Shown here one piece after another: positions 27,451 to 36,921 of a stretch of DNA of 41,514 bases; the first letter of the stretch is position 1; every line of letters begins with the position of its first letter. The notes under the pieces were generated by a model. That model was given only the letters and a program-made list of their open reading frames with translations, was not told where the DNA came from and searched no databases. This stretch comes from an uncultured Nitrospirota bacterium (lineage in GTDB: Bacteria; CG2-30-53-67): NCBI GenBank assembly GCA_947259355.1, contig CAMYMF010000035.1, positions 1 through 41,514 of the forward strand, given 5' to 3'. The position numbers were made by a program, and so were the translations under genes.

Positions 27451-27942
27451 ATGGACATCAAGGGACGGGTCTGGAAGTTCGGCAAGGATGTGGACACGGA
27501 TCAGATCATTCCGGCGCGATATTTGAATACCTCCGATCCCGGGGAACTGGCCAAACACTGTATGGAGGACGCCGACCCGGCCTTTGTGACCAAGATGGCC
27601 CGGGGGGATTTGATTGTGGCCGACAAGAATTTCGGATGCGGCTCCTCCCGGGAGCACGCACCCATTGCCATCAAGGCCGCGGGCATTTCTGCGGTCATCG
27701 CGAAATCATTCGCCCGGATCTTCTACCGGAACGCTTTCAACATGGGGCTTCCCATCCTGGAGTCGCCGGAGGCCGTGGAAGGGATCTCCGAGGGAGACGA
27801 AGTCGAAGTGGAGATGGCCTCGGGCCGGATCCATAATCGAACGACCGGCCAGGAGTACCAGGCTGCGCCCATCCCGCCCTTTATGCAGGAGTTGATCGAT
27901 GCGGGGGGGCTCATGGCCTATGTGAAACGCAAGATTGGCTAG
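27451..27942 (+). CDS. leuD: 3-isopropylmalate dehydratase small subunit
   Basis: LeuD is the swivelling subunit that partners LeuC. The 163-residue product has the start [20 protein letters not shown] and the conserved [15 protein letters not shown] loop. It is the short archaeal-type form, consistent with the short LeuC. CAGGAG lies upstream of the ATG. The TAG stop (27940-27942) is part of a perfect palindrome. Confidence 0.96.
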   Translation: MDIKGRVWKFGKDVDTDQIIPARYLNTSDPGELAKHCMEDADPAFVTKMARGDLIVADKNFGCGSSREHAPIAIKAAGISAVIAKSFARIFYRNAFNMGLPILESPEAVEGISEGDEVEVEMASGRIHNRTTGQEYQAAPIPPFMQELIDAGGLMAYVKRKIG

Positions 27943-27963
27943 CCCGACAATATTCGGGCTAGC
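27938..27963 (+). repeat. Perfect palindrome over the leuD stop, TAGCCCGA family
   Basis: GCTAGCCCGA (27938-27947), a 6-nt centre CAATAT and TCGGGCTAGC (27954-27963) form a perfect 10-bp inverted repeat that includes the leuD TAG stop. Its right half CAATATTCGGGC is identical to the right end of the 190-bp element after rnfE. It could be a deletion remnant of that element (two ends joined) or a simple REP-like hairpin. No T-run follows. Confidence 0.8.
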
Positions 27964-28128
27964 GACTGCGCGTCTGGTGCACGCCGCCGGGAGGGCTGCC
28001 GGACACCCGGGGGCGAGCCAGGCTCAGCCAAGGCATCGCCCTATTATCGAGAACATTTCAGCGGCGCATATCGGCCGGTATGGGCGTTTGTTCCCTGTCA
28101 ATGGGGGTGTTTTGCAAGGCGTGTGCCC

Positions 28129-28158
28129 TTGATTTTTGCCCGCCTGGTGTGCTATTTA
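28129..28158 (+). promoter_or_regulatory. Candidate sigma-70 promoter for leuB
   Basis: TTGATT (28129-28134), an 18-nt spacer and TATTTA (28153-28158) lie in the 263-nt leuD-leuB gap. Both hexamers are 4 of 6 matches to consensus. If used, leuB could be expressed independently of the leuA T-box. The rest of the gap (27964-28128) holds no visible gene. Confidence 0.45.
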
Positions 28159-28205
28159 TTTCATCTTTTACGCTTTTCATCTTATGACTCAAGAAAGGAT
28201 TTGAC

Positions 28206-29273
28206 ATGGCCAAGACGTACAATATTGCGTTGATGCCGGGTGATGGCACCGGCCCTGAGGTTTTACAGGAGGGGGTGAAGGTCATTCAGGCGGCGGCGGA
28301 GTCTGAAGGTTTTTCGTTGGAGCTGACCCATTATGACTTCGGCGGCGAACGCTACAAGCGGACCGGCGAGATCCTCCCCGACACGGCGCTGGAGGAGTTC
28401 CGGCAAATGGACGCCATCTATCTGGGGGCCATCGGACATCCCGATGTCAAACCGGGCATCCTGGAGAAGGGCATTTTGCTGAAGGCCCGTTTTGCCCTGG
28501 ATCAGTATATCAATCTACGACCCGTCAAGCTCTATCCCGGTGTGGAAACGCCGCTCAACGACAAGGGGCCGGAGGAGATTGATTTCGTGGTCGTTCGGGA
28601 AAACACCGAAGGGCTTTACTGCGGGGCGGGTGGTTTCCTCAAGCAGGGAACGCCCGATGAAGTGGCCATACAGGAGTCAATCAACACCCGAAAGGGGGTG
28701 GAGCGCTGTCTGCGCTACGCTTTCGAGTACTGCCGAAAACGCAACCAGGACAAAACGCTGACCCTGTGCGGTAAGACCAATGTGCTGACTTTTGCGTTTG
28801 ACCTCTGGGAGCGGACCTTCGAGGAGCTCGCAAAGGAGTACACCGACATCAAGACCGACTATGCCCATGTAGATGCCACGTGCATGTGGATGGTGAAAAA
28901 CCCCGAGTGGTTCGATGTGATCGTCACCGACAACATGTTTGGCGATATCATCACCGACCTGGGCGCCATGATCCAGGGGGGCATGGGAGTCGCGGCGGGC
29001 GGGAACATCAATCCCGAAGGAACCTCCATGTTTGAGCCCATCGGCGGGTCCGCCCCCAAGTATACCGGCCAGAACGTGATCAATCCCATGGCGGCTATCT
29101 GTGCCGGCCAGATGATGCTGGAGCATCTGGGCGAGGCGTCGGCCGCCCGTCGGGTGGAGGTGGCGGTGATAAAGACCATTTCCCGAAACATGAAAAGCCT
29201 CTCAGCGGGCAAAATGGGCCACGGCACCCGCGAAATCGGTGACTTGGTGGCCGGTTACGTGCGTGAGGGGTGA
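28206..29273 (+). CDS. leuB: 3-isopropylmalate dehydrogenase
   Basis: LeuB oxidises and decarboxylates 3-isopropylmalate to 2-oxoisocaproate with NAD+. The 355-residue product has [15 protein letters not shown] near the N-terminus, [20 protein letters not shown] with the catalytic Lys, and the metal-binding [16 protein letters not shown]. The [15 protein letters not shown] segment precedes the cofactor region. The family also contains tartrate and homoisocitrate dehydrogenases; position in the leu block favours LeuB. AAGGA precedes the ATG. Confidence 0.92.
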   Translation: MAKTYNIALMPGDGTGPEVLQEGVKVIQAAAESEGFSLELTHYDFGGERYKRTGEILPDTALEEFRQMDAIYLGAIGHPDVKPGILEKGILLKARFALDQYINLRPVKLYPGVETPLNDKGPEEIDFVVVRENTEGLYCGAGGFLKQGTPDEVAIQESINTRKGVERCLRYAFEYCRKRNQDKTLTLCGKTNVLTFAFDLWERTFEELAKEYTDIKTDYAHVDATCMWMVKNPEWFDVIVTDNMFGDIITDLGAMIQGGMGVAAGGNINPEGTSMFEPIGGSAPKYTGQNVINPMAAICAGQMMLEHLGEASAARRVEVAVIKTISRNMKSLSAGKMGHGTREIGDLVAGYVREG

Positions 29274-29360
29274 GCACCGACAGCGGTATCTGGGGAGCTG
29301 GTGCGGGCCAAAACCTGGCGCCGTTGATGTACGAGTCGAGCGGGCAATCGGGCTTTTGGC

Positions 29361-29389
29361 TTGACATCCGCAGCGAATATTGGTAAAAT
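29361..29389 (+). promoter_or_regulatory. Strong sigma-70 promoter
   Basis: TTGACA (29361-29366; perfect -35), a 17-nt spacer and TAAAAT (29384-29389; 5 of 6) lie 48 nt before the outer-membrane-like gene. It is the best promoter by eye in the window. Confidence 0.8.
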
Positions 29390-29436
29390 TCGTTTGGATT
29401 TTAGTCTGTTAGTATGATCAAGAAAGTGGGACAGTC

Positions 29437-30120
29437 ATGGAATACCTGCGGGTCATTCTTAGCCTGCTTGTCACCCTCTGCCTCCTGGTCGTTCCCGATA
29501 CAGGAGAGGTGGCAGAGTTGTTTGGTCTGGACGACCCATCCCAGGAGATCTCCTTCTTCAATCCGTCCGGCGTAAACGGTTTCATCGTCTATGATGTGCA
29601 ACCCGAGAAAGGTTTGAAGGGGCTGACTTACGGGCGTCAAAGCTTTGATTTGACCTCCCCCTTAGGCTTGCCCGTGCGGCTCGATGTGGAGAGCTTCAAG
29701 ATGGACGAGCAGGCCTACGACCTGCAGCAGCTTCTCGACGTGGGCGACGGGAATTTCCTCGAGATGTTCTCCATCCCAAGCTCGCTGAGCTTCGGTTCCA
29801 AGAGCACCCTGTCGTCCGCTCACAACGGCAGCACCGATATCACCATGGTCGTGTTGAGCGCCAACTATCGGGCGACAGAGCGATTCATGGCCAAGCTTTC
29901 CACCGGACTGTCCCAGGCGGTGAAGGAGAAAGATGGTGCCACCTCTTCGGACATCGGCTATGAACTCGACATTGCGGGCCTCTACGAAATCGCGCCGGGC
30001 CTTACCTTCTCGGTGGGGGCCGGCTATGCGACGAACCTCGAGAACCTGACCGAAGTCGATGCCGAGGACGACGAAAAGCGCTCCTGGCTGCTCAATTCAA
30101 AACTCCGCTTGAAGTTCTAA
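29437..30120 (+). CDS. Hypothetical protein, putative outer-membrane beta-barrel
   Basis: I do not recognise this 227-residue protein. It begins with a hydrophobic segment (MEYLRVILSLLVTLCLLVVP) that looks like a signal peptide. Residues 140-227 alternate polar and hydrophobic positions (for example TDITMVVLSANYRA and GLTFSVGAGYATNL), as transmembrane beta-strands do. The last residue is Phe in KLRLKF, the usual C-terminal signature of outer-membrane barrel proteins. It has its own strong promoter and no operon partner. The middle part (residues 20-130) may be a periplasmic or plug region. No function is proposed. Confidence 0.75.
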   Translation: MEYLRVILSLLVTLCLLVVPDTGEVAELFGLDDPSQEISFFNPSGVNGFIVYDVQPEKGLKGLTYGRQSFDLTSPLGLPVRLDVESFKMDEQAYDLQQLLDVGDGNFLEMFSIPSSLSFGSKSTLSSAHNGSTDITMVVLSANYRATERFMAKLSTGLSQAVKEKDGATSSDIGYELDIAGLYEIAPGLTFSVGAGYATNLENLTEVDAEDDEKRSWLLNSKLRLKF

Positions 30121-30192
30121 TCCCAAGCCCCGTTGACCCATCCGACCGCTGTTTAAACGGGCTCCTACGCCGCTGTGCATCGCCTTGGGATT
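30119..30192 (+). other. Long inverted repeat after the outer-membrane-like gene
   Basis: AATCCCAAG (30119-30127) is the exact reverse complement of CTTGGGATT (30184-30192). A nested pair CCCGTT / AACGGG lies inside. The distal end runs into TCTCTG, only weakly T-rich. It may serve as a transcript-end structure for this gene; evidence is structural only. Confidence 0.35.
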
Positions 30193-30282
30193 TCTCTGTC
30201 ACCGAGACTTCTCTTGTCACACAGAATGGCCGAAAAGGAGCTGCTGGGGCCCCTTTGCCCTCTTTTTTCACGGGCTTTTCCC

Positions 30283-30312
30283 TTGACACACAACGGCAAA
30301 GTTCAGTAAGAT
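30283..30312 (+). promoter_or_regulatory. Sigma-70 promoter for the rpiB-glyA cluster
   Basis: TTGACA (30283-30288; perfect), an 18-nt spacer and TAAGAT (30307-30312; 5 of 6) precede rpiB. Transcription would start near 30319, so the rpiB start must lie downstream, at 30339 or 30366. The cluster rpiB-glyA-dCMP deaminase-nrdR is tightly packed behind it. Confidence 0.7.
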
Positions 30313-30365
30313 GCCGCAATTTGAACAGATCTCGATCCATGGACCCACAGAAGATGACGCATCCC

Positions 30366-30833
30366 ATGAAAGTAGCTCTGGGCGCCGACCACGGGGGTTT
30401 TCTGCTGAAAAGCTCTATTTTGGGCGTTCTCTTGGAGATGGGGATTGGAATCGAGGATTTTGGTTGCAGCAGTTCTGAATCCGTCGATTATCCGGACTTT
30501 GCCGAGAAAGTTTCGCTGGGGGTTTCCGAGGGGCGCTTCGAGCGCGGTATCCTGATCTGCGGAACCGGTATCGGCATGTCCATGGCCGCCAACAAATTCC
30601 CCGGTGTGCGGGCCGCCCTCTGTCACAATGTCTACACCGCCCGCCTTTCCCGGGAACACAACGATGCCAATATTCTGGTGATGGGGGAGCGGGTGATTGG
30701 GAGCGGACTGGCAAAAGAGATGGTCCGTGTCTGGCTCGAGACACCCTTCGACGGGGGCCGGCACGCCAGACGGGTCAACAAGATCCGGGCCTTTGACCAC
30801 GGGTTTGAGAAAGGGTGTCGACAGGATTGCTGA
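30366..30833 (+). CDS. rpiB: Ribose-5-phosphate isomerase B
   Basis: RpiB interconverts ribose 5-phosphate and ribulose 5-phosphate. ATG 30366 gives 155 residues beginning [12 protein letters not shown], the family start; ATGs at 30339 and 30354 are possible alternatives. Cys65 in ICGTGIGMS is the catalytic base, and Asp8, His9 and the SREHNDAN segment complete the active site. The [10 protein letters not shown] motif is present. It may be cotranscribed with glyA, whose start overlaps its 3' end. Confidence 0.93.
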   Translation: MKVALGADHGGFLLKSSILGVLLEMGIGIEDFGCSSSESVDYPDFAEKVSLGVSEGRFERGILICGTGIGMSMAANKFPGVRAALCHNVYTARLSREHNDANILVMGERVIGSGLAKEMVRVWLETPFDGGRHARRVNKIRAFDHGFEKGCRQDC

Positions 30834-32068
30834 GAGACTTTGACCCGGAGGTGGCCGACGCACTGCGGGAAGAGGCCGTCCGGGAAAACGAACAGATCAT
30901 TCTGATCGCCTCGGAGAATTACGTCAGCGATACGGTGCTTTCGGTGCAGGGGTCTGTCATGACCAACAAGTACGCCGAAGGCTATCCGAGCAAGCGATAC
31001 TACGGTGGCTGCGAAAATGTGGACCGTGTCGAAATGCTCGCCGTCCAGCGGGCGAAGGAGATCTTTGGCGCGGAACATTGCAATGTGCAGTCCCACTCCG
31101 GTACGTCGGCCAACCTCGCCGTTTACTTAACTGTCCTGAAACCGGGTGACCCCATTCTGGGAATGGCGCTCTCCCACGGCGGTCATTTGAGCCATGGTGC
31201 CGGTGTTAATATTTCCGGTCAACTCTACCAGCCGCACACGTACGGCGTTTCCCGAGAGACGGGCCGGATTGACTACGAGGAAGTATGCCGCATCGCCCGT
31301 TCCGTTCGCCCGAAGATGATCATCGCCGGTGCGTCGTCCTATTCGCGCATCATTGACTTTGAGGCCTTCCGGACAATTGCCGATGAGGTGGGGGCGTACC
31401 TGCTGGCCGACATCGCGCATATTGCCGGTCTCATCGCGGCGGGGCTCCATCCGAACCCCGGGCCCTACGCCGATTTTGTGACCACCACCACCCACAAGAC
31501 CCTCCGGGGGCCCCGGGGCGGGCTGATTCTGTGCAAGGGCAAATATGCCAAGGCCATTGACCGTACCATCTTCCCGGGTCTCCAGGGCGGCCCGATGATG
31601 CACACCATCGCCGGCAAAGCGGTGGCGCTCCGGGAAGCCATGCAGCCGGAGTTCCGGGAGTATCAGGCCCAGGTGATCCGCAATGCCCAGGCCATGGCCA
31701 AGGAGCTTATCTCCCTGGGGGATGCCATCGTGTCGGGTGGGACCGACAATCACCTGATGCTCGTCGATCTGCGGGGTCGGGGCATCACGGGGGATCAGGC
31801 CGAAAAAGCCCTGGGCCGCGCCGGCATATCGCTCAACAAGAATGTGATTCCCTTCGATGAAGCGCCCCCGGCCGTGACCAGCGGGATCCGTATCGGCACA
31901 CCGGTTATTACTACCCGGGGCATGAAGGAGAGCGATGCCCGGATCGTTGCCGGATTCATCGACCGGGTCCTGCGGCACATCGATTCCGAAGACGTCATCC
32001 GGGAGGTGCAGGAGGCCGTGCTGCAGCACTGCCGGAGATTTCCTGTCTATACCGACCGCCTCAACTAA
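30815..32068 (+). CDS. glyA: Serine hydroxymethyltransferase
   Basis: GlyA converts serine and tetrahydrofolate to glycine and methylene-tetrahydrofolate. The 417-residue product has [15 protein letters not shown] near the N-terminus and the PLP lysine Lys228 in [17 protein letters not shown] 30815 overlaps rpiB by 19 nt; TTG 30827, 11 nt after GAGAAAGGG, is an alternative start four residues shorter. The link to the next gene makes sense: methylene-folate and dUMP are the substrates of thymidylate synthesis. Confidence 0.96.
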   Translation: MSTGLLRDFDPEVADALREEAVRENEQIILIASENYVSDTVLSVQGSVMTNKYAEGYPSKRYYGGCENVDRVEMLAVQRAKEIFGAEHCNVQSHSGTSANLAVYLTVLKPGDPILGMALSHGGHLSHGAGVNISGQLYQPHTYGVSRETGRIDYEEVCRIARSVRPKMIIAGASSYSRIIDFEAFRTIADEVGAYLLADIAHIAGLIAAGLHPNPGPYADFVTTTTHKTLRGPRGGLILCKGKYAKAIDRTIFPGLQGGPMMHTIAGKAVALREAMQPEFREYQAQVIRNAQAMAKELISLGDAIVSGGTDNHLMLVDLRGRGITGDQAEKALGRAGISLNKNVIPFDEAPPAVTSGIRIGTPVITTRGMKESDARIVAGFIDRVLRHIDSEDVIREVQEAVLQHCRRFPVYTDRLN

Positions 32069-32102
32069 CCAAGTGCCATTGACACGCGATAGAGACTCGA
32101 TT

Positions 32103-32561
32103 ATGAAGCGCCCCAGCTGGGAAGAATATTTCATGGACATCACCCACATGGTGAAGAGCCGATCGACCTGTCTGCGCCGTCACATCGGCGCGGTCATCGT
32201 GAAAGACAAGAATATCCTGACCACGGGCTACAACGGTGCTCCCGCCAGGACCCGGCACTGCCTGGACGTGGGCTGCCTGCGCGAAGAGATGCAGGTGCCG
32301 TCGGGGGAGCGCCACGAGCTCTGCCGTGCCCTGCATGCCGAACAGAATGCCATCATCCAGGCCGCCAAACATGGTATCAATATTGAGGGGGCCGATCTCT
32401 ACTGTACCAACCTGCCCTGCCTGATCTGCTCCAAGATGATTATCAACGCGGGTATTCGCCGCGTCTTCTACGAAGGCGAGTATCCCGATGCCCTGTCCCG
32501 GGAAATGCTCCAGGAGGCGGGGGTCGAATTGATTCAGTGGCAGGAGAGTGAAGCCAGTTGA
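32103..32561 (+). CDS. Deoxycytidylate (dCMP) deaminase family protein
   Basis: This zinc deaminase would convert dCMP to dUMP for thymidylate synthesis. ATG 32103 gives 152 residues beginning [13 protein letters not shown], like family members. The catalytic motif is His78-Ala-Glu80 with Cys106 and Cys109 (PCLIC). The additional cysteines and His near residues 53-75 fit the second zinc site of dCMP deaminases and of the related ComEB proteins. It is the third gene of the rpiB-glyA-nrdR cluster. Confidence 0.9.
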   Translation: MKRPSWEEYFMDITHMVKSRSTCLRRHIGAVIVKDKNILTTGYNGAPARTRHCLDVGCLREEMQVPSGERHELCRALHAEQNAIIQAAKHGINIEGADLYCTNLPCLICSKMIINAGIRRVFYEGEYPDALSREMLQEAGVELIQWQESEAS

Positions 32562-32582
32562 GCGCGTGCCAGGGGGTTTCCG

Positions 32583-33062
32583 GTGAAGTGTCCCTTTTGC
32601 GGAGAGATGGACAACAAGGTCGTCGATTCGCGGCTGCGGCGCGAAGGCGACGTGATTCGGCGGCGGCGGGAATGCATCCACTGTAGCAGGCGCTTCACCA
32701 CCCACGAGCGGGTAGAGGAAATCCTGCCGATGGTCATCAAGAAGGACAACCGACGGGAGCCCTTTGACCGCAAGAAGATTCGCGACGGGATCGTCAAGGC
32801 CTGTCAGAAGCGGGGCGTCAGCATGGACACCATCGAAGCCATGGTGGATGCCATCGAGCGGCGGTTTCAGGAAAGGATGGAAAAGGAGATTCGCAGCGAA
32901 GAGATCGGTGAGGAGATCATGCAGCGTCTGCACGCCACCGATGATGTGGCCTATGTCCGCTTCGCATCGGTCTACCGCTCCTTCAAGGACATCCGCGATT
33001 TCATGAATGAACTGGAAGAGATTCTGCAGAACCGGGAGAAAAAGCTGTCGGAAAAGCGGTAA
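32583..33062 (+). CDS. nrdR: Transcriptional repressor NrdR
   Basis: NrdR represses ribonucleotide reductase genes in response to (d)ATP. The 159-residue product has the zinc ribbon C3-x2-C6 ... C31-x2-C34 followed by an ATP-cone domain (about 49-139; [18 protein letters not shown]). The start is GTG 32583. The glyA-deaminase-nrdR order recurs in related bacteria. No clear NrdR box is seen in the window. Confidence 0.97.
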   Translation: MKCPFCGEMDNKVVDSRLRREGDVIRRRRECIHCSRRFTTHERVEEILPMVIKKDNRREPFDRKKIRDGIVKACQKRGVSMDTIEAMVDAIERRFQERMEKEIRSEEIGEEIMQRLHATDDVAYVRFASVYRSFKDIRDFMNELEEILQNREKKLSEKR

Positions 33063-33073
33063 GGCTTATCTGC

Positions 33074-33102
33074 GCCGCCCGTGCGCTGCGCAGGGGCGGC
33101 GT
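33074..33102 (+). other. GC-rich hairpin between nrdR and rnfC
   Basis: CGCCGCCC (33074-33081) pairs with GGGCGGCG (33095-33102) around GTGCGCTGCGCAG. No T-run follows. It marks the border between the nrdR cluster and the rnf operon and may contribute to transcript ending or processing. I see no convincing promoter for rnfC downstream of it. Confidence 0.4.
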
Positions 33103-33154
33103 GTCACCGGGGTGAAGAGCTGAGATGCGATTTTAATCAGAAGGGTTCTTTCTC

Positions 33155-34477
33155 GTGAAAACACTCACGTTTCCCGCCGGCGGAGTGCATCCGCCGGAGT
33201 CCAAGCATTACACCGAACAGAAACCGATCGAAGCCGCCCCGCTTCCCCGCCGGGCCATTGTCCCCTTACAGCAGCACATCGGTGCCCCCTGTGACCCGCT
33301 CGTCAAGGTCAAAGAAACGGTCTGTGTCGGTCAGCGGATAGGAGAGCCCAAAGGCTTCGTCTCCGCACCGATTCACGCACCCATCTCCGGCACGATTTCC
33401 GCCATCGCAGACAGGCCCCATCCCCTCGGCCGGGAGATCCGCTCCATTGTGATAGACTCCGACGGCGAGGACCGCTGGTGTGACGCGATCACAGAAACAG
33501 CGGATTTCCTCTCGCCCAGCCCTGCGGACCTTAAGGCAAAGATCCTCGAGGCAGGCATCGTCGGGATGGGTGGCGCGACGTTCCCGACCCACGTCAAACT
33601 CTCACCACCGGAGGAGAAGAAGATCGACACGGCCATCGTTAATGGGGTGGAGTGCGAGCCCTTTCTCACCGCCGATCATCGTCTCATGGTCGAAAAACCT
33701 GAAGAGATCGTGGGCGGTCTCGAGATCCTCATGAAGGTGCTGTCGGTCAAGCAGGGGGCCATCGGGATCGAGATGAACAAACCCGACGCCATCGAAGTGC
33801 TCACCCGGGCGACGGCGGACAAGCCCCATGTTTCGGTCTATCCCCTGGAAGTGAAATATCCGCAGGGTGCCGAAAAACAGTTGATCAAAGCCATTCTCGG
33901 GCGGGAGGTTCCTTCGGGCGGTCTTCCCATGGATGTGGGCGTGGTGGTGCAGAACGTGGGGACGGCCGCCGCGGTTTTCCGAGCCGTACGCCACGGGATT
34001 CCACTCATCGAGCGGATCACCACCGTGACCGGTCCGGGCATCGCAACGCCGAAGAATCTTCGGGTACGCGTGGGGACGCCCTTTTCAGATATCCTTGAGT
34101 TCTGCGGGGGGCTTGTGGGCAAGGCCGGCAAGGTGATCTCGGGAGGCCCCATGATGGGCATGGCCCAGTACTCCCTGGACGTGCCGGTGATCAAGGGGAC
34201 GTCGGGCATCCTCGTTTTCCGGGATCAGGACCTGCGTCTGACCGACTCCAATCCCTGCATCCGCTGTGGCAAGTGTATCACGGCCTGTCCCATGCAGATC
34301 AACCCCAGCCTGCTGGGCGTTTACGTGGAGGCCGGGGTGATGGATGAACTGGAAGTGCATCATGTCCTCGACTGCATCGAGTGCGGTTCGTGCGCATTCA
34401 TTTGTCCCGCGGGCAGGCCCTTGGTCCACCTGGTCCGCTACGGCAAAGCCGAGGTGCTGGCCCAGAAGAAAAAATAA
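33155..34477 (+). CDS. rnfC: Rnf complex subunit RnfC
   Basis: RnfC is the peripheral NADH/FMN and Fe-S subunit of the membrane ferredoxin:NAD+ oxidoreductase. The 440-residue product has an N-terminal barrel-sandwich domain, then the NADH/FMN-binding region (GIVGMGGATFPTHVKL; NGVECEPFLTADHR). Two [4Fe-4S] motifs start at Cys368 (CIRCGKC) and Cys407 (CIECGSC). It begins at GTG 33155. It is first of the operon, as in the rnfCDGEAB order. Confidence 0.96.
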   Translation: MKTLTFPAGGVHPPESKHYTEQKPIEAAPLPRRAIVPLQQHIGAPCDPLVKVKETVCVGQRIGEPKGFVSAPIHAPISGTISAIADRPHPLGREIRSIVIDSDGEDRWCDAITETADFLSPSPADLKAKILEAGIVGMGGATFPTHVKLSPPEEKKIDTAIVNGVECEPFLTADHRLMVEKPEEIVGGLEILMKVLSVKQGAIGIEMNKPDAIEVLTRATADKPHVSVYPLEVKYPQGAEKQLIKAILGREVPSGGLPMDVGVVVQNVGTAAAVFRAVRHGIPLIERITTVTGPGIATPKNLRVRVGTPFSDILEFCGGLVGKAGKVISGGPMMGMAQYSLDVPVIKGTSGILVFRDQDLRLTDSNPCIRCGKCITACPMQINPSLLGVYVEAGVMDELEVHHVLDCIECGSCAFICPAGRPLVHLVRYGKAEVLAQKKK

Positions 34478-34522
34478 CGCCGCGAAACCTGAACCGGAAA
34501 TCACTCAGAGAACCGAAACGCC

Positions 34523-35623
34523 ATGGAAGCCAACCGAAAAGAAACCGCGGCCCAAGAAGAGACGAAAGCGGCTGCCGCCCCGCCCAAGAAGGGGGAGAAG
34601 GCCAAGAAGCCCGAGACCTCTTCGGACGCCTTCATTCTCTCCGCATCCCCCCATATCTCGAGCGGGGAATCGATCCGCTCCCTGATGAACGACGTGATCC
34701 TGGCGCTCGTGCCGGGACTGCTGGTGGGAATCTATTATTTCGGCATGGATGCCGTCCGGGTGATTGCCATCACCACGGCCTCCGCGGTGGCCTTTGAGGC
34801 GGGCACGCAGCGGCTGATGGGAAGGCCTGTGGCGGTGTCCGATATGAGTGCCGTGCTCACCGGGATCCTGCTTGCCATGAACCTGCCCAGTGGGTCCCCT
34901 TGGTGGATCTGTGTCATCGGCAGCGCCGTGGCCATCGTGGTGGCCAAACAGCTTTACGGCGGTATCGGCTATAACATCTTCAATCCAGCCCTGGTGGCGC
35001 GCGTGGTGCTGCTGATCTCCTGGCCGGTGCAAATGACGACGTGGCCCGAGCCCAAGCCCTTTTTTCAGCGCGGCGTCGACACCGTGACAGGTGCGACCGC
35101 CCTGGGCAAGATGAAGGAATCGCTCCTGCTTCAAGGAGATCTTTCGGGTATTGCGGATATCCGTTGGATCGACCCCTTTCTCGGCCACACGGGCGGGAGC
35201 CTCGGCGAGATCTCCGCGGTCGCCCTGGCCCTGGGCGGTATCTACCTCATCGCCAGGCGGGTGATCACCTGGCACATTCCCGTCAGCTATCTGGGCAGCG
35301 TGCTGGTGATGGCGGTCATCTTTCATCAGATCGACCCCAATCGTTACGCGCCACCCATGTTTCACCTCGTCACCGGTGGGCTCATGCTGGGGGCCTTCTA
35401 TATGGCCACAGACTTGGTCACGAGCCCCGTCACCTATCGGGGCATGCTGATCTTCGGGGTGGGCTGCGGTATCATTACCATGGTGATCCGCTACTGGGGC
35501 GGCTATCCGGAGGGGGTCTCCTTTGCCATCCTGCTCATGAACGCCACCACGCCGCTGATCGACCGGTGGGTCAAACCGAAGACCTTCGGAACGACGGTCC
35601 AAAGGGCGGGGGCAGCGGAATAG
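34523..35623 (+). CDS. rnfD: Rnf complex subunit RnfD
   Basis: RnfD is an integral membrane flavoprotein subunit of the Rnf complex. The 366-residue product has about ten hydrophobic segments and the flavinylation motif D-T-V-T-G-A-T, with acceptor Thr192, a target for ApbE. Residues 1-37 form a Lys/Ala/Glu-rich extension not usual in RnfD. No apbE gene is in the window. Confidence 0.95.
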   Translation: MEANRKETAAQEETKAAAAPPKKGEKAKKPETSSDAFILSASPHISSGESIRSLMNDVILALVPGLLVGIYYFGMDAVRVIAITTASAVAFEAGTQRLMGRPVAVSDMSAVLTGILLAMNLPSGSPWWICVIGSAVAIVVAKQLYGGIGYNIFNPALVARVVLLISWPVQMTTWPEPKPFFQRGVDTVTGATALGKMKESLLLQGDLSGIADIRWIDPFLGHTGGSLGEISAVALALGGIYLIARRVITWHIPVSYLGSVLVMAVIFHQIDPNRYAPPMFHLVTGGLMLGAFYMATDLVTSPVTYRGMLIFGVGCGIITMVIRYWGGYPEGVSFAILLMNATTPLIDRWVKPKTFGTTVQRAGAAE

Positions 35624-35679
35624 AGAGAGGCGAGAGGGAAACAAGCGAAGGGGTCGAGGATTCAAGGGGTTGAAACGAG

Positions 35680-36276
35680 ATGCGTGACATTTCCAGACTG
35701 GTTGTGGTGCTGGCTCTCTTCTGCATTTTTGCCGCGGGGATTCTGGCCCAGGTCTACGATGTGACCAAGGGGCCCATTGCCGAGGCCAAGGCGGAGGAGG
35801 TGCGCCGTGCAATCCGGGCTGTGCTGCCACAGTATAACAACAAGGCAGATGAGGAGTTTATCGATCGGATCATTGGCAAGGACAAGAAAGGAAACGACAT
35901 TGTCCGCAGGGTGTACGTCGGCAAGCGGGAGGATGCCGTGGTGGGGCGGGCCTATGTGGTGGTGGCGCCGGACGGATATTCGGGCAACATCGAAATCATG
36001 ATGGGGGTCTCGCCGGAGGGTCGCATCACCGGCATCGAGATCGTCAGCCACGCCGAGACGCCGGGTCTGGGCGCCAAGATCGTGAAAGAGGAGACCTGGT
36101 CCGGCAAGGGGGACGGTCCCGGAGGGCTGGTCGGCAAGACCCTCGCGAACAATCTTAAAGTAAAGAAGGACGGCGGCGAGATTGATCAGATCACGGGAGC
36201 CACCATTTCGCCCCGGGCGATCGTCAACGCCGTCCGCCAGGGACTCGAGTTTCATGGCAAGGAGTTCCCCGGCTAG
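35680..36276 (+). CDS. rnfG: Rnf complex subunit RnfG
   Basis: RnfG is a membrane-anchored subunit with covalent FMN. The 198-residue product has one N-terminal membrane helix (LVVVLALFCIFAAGILA) and an FMN-binding domain. The motif D-Q-I-T-G-A-T places the flavin on Thr175. The SHAETPGLGAKIV segment is typical. It follows rnfD by 56 nt. Confidence 0.95.
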   Translation: MRDISRLVVVLALFCIFAAGILAQVYDVTKGPIAEAKAEEVRRAIRAVLPQYNNKADEEFIDRIIGKDKKGNDIVRRVYVGKREDAVVGRAYVVVAPDGYSGNIEIMMGVSPEGRITGIEIVSHAETPGLGAKIVKEETWSGKGDGPGGLVGKTLANNLKVKKDGGEIDQITGATISPRAIVNAVRQGLEFHGKEFPG

Positions 36277-36327
36277 CGGTAGGCGGCACCCAGGGATCCG
36301 GACGCATTCAGTGAGCGGGAAGGCAAA

Positions 36328-36921
36328 ATGAACTTCGTCAAGGAATTCACCAAAGGTCTCTGGAAGGAAAACCCCATCCTCCGGCTGCTGCTTGGCATGT
36401 GCCCCACGCTGGCCGTGACGACGAGCGCGATCAACGGTCTCGGCATGGGATTGGCCACCCTGGCTGTGCTGATCTGCTCCAATCTGGTGGTCTCCCAGCT
36501 GAGGAAAATGATTCCCAAGAAGGTCAGGATTCCGGCCTTCATCGTTGTGATCGCCTCCTTTGTCACCATGGTCGATCTGACCATGAACGCCTTCGCCCAT
36601 GACCTTCACAAGTCCCTGGGTCTTTTCATTCCGCTGATTGTGGTGAACTGTCTGATACTGGGGCGGGCCGAAGCCTTTGCCTCCAAAAAACCGCTGTTGG
36701 GCTCCTTTGTCGACGGGCTCGGGATGGGCATCGGTTTTACGCTCGCCCTCGTGGTGCTCGGAAGCATCCGGGAGGTTCTCGGCAACGGAACCATCTTCGA
36801 CGTGGCCCTGTTCGGCAAGGGATTCCTGCCCATGATCGTCATGATCCTCCCGCCGGGCGCTTTTATCATGCTCGGTTTTCTGATGGCCGGCATGAACCGG
36901 ATCGACAAAGGGATTTCTTAG
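36328..36921 (+). CDS. rnfE: Rnf complex subunit RnfE
   Basis: RnfE is an integral membrane subunit that, with RnfA, forms the inverted-repeat core of the complex. The 197-residue product has six hydrophobic segments and the signature LGMCPTLAVTTSAINGLGMG, with the conserved Cys expected to bind Fe-S. It ends KGIS and its TAG stop (36919-36921) is the first three bases of a repeat element. rnfA and rnfB should follow but are absent here. Confidence 0.96.
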   Translation: MNFVKEFTKGLWKENPILRLLLGMCPTLAVTTSAINGLGMGLATLAVLICSNLVVSQLRKMIPKKVRIPAFIVVIASFVTMVDLTMNAFAHDLHKSLGLFIPLIVVNCLILGRAEAFASKKPLLGSFVDGLGMGIGFTLALVVLGSIREVLGNGTIFDVALFGKGFLPMIVMILPPGAFIMLGFLMAGMNRIDKGIS

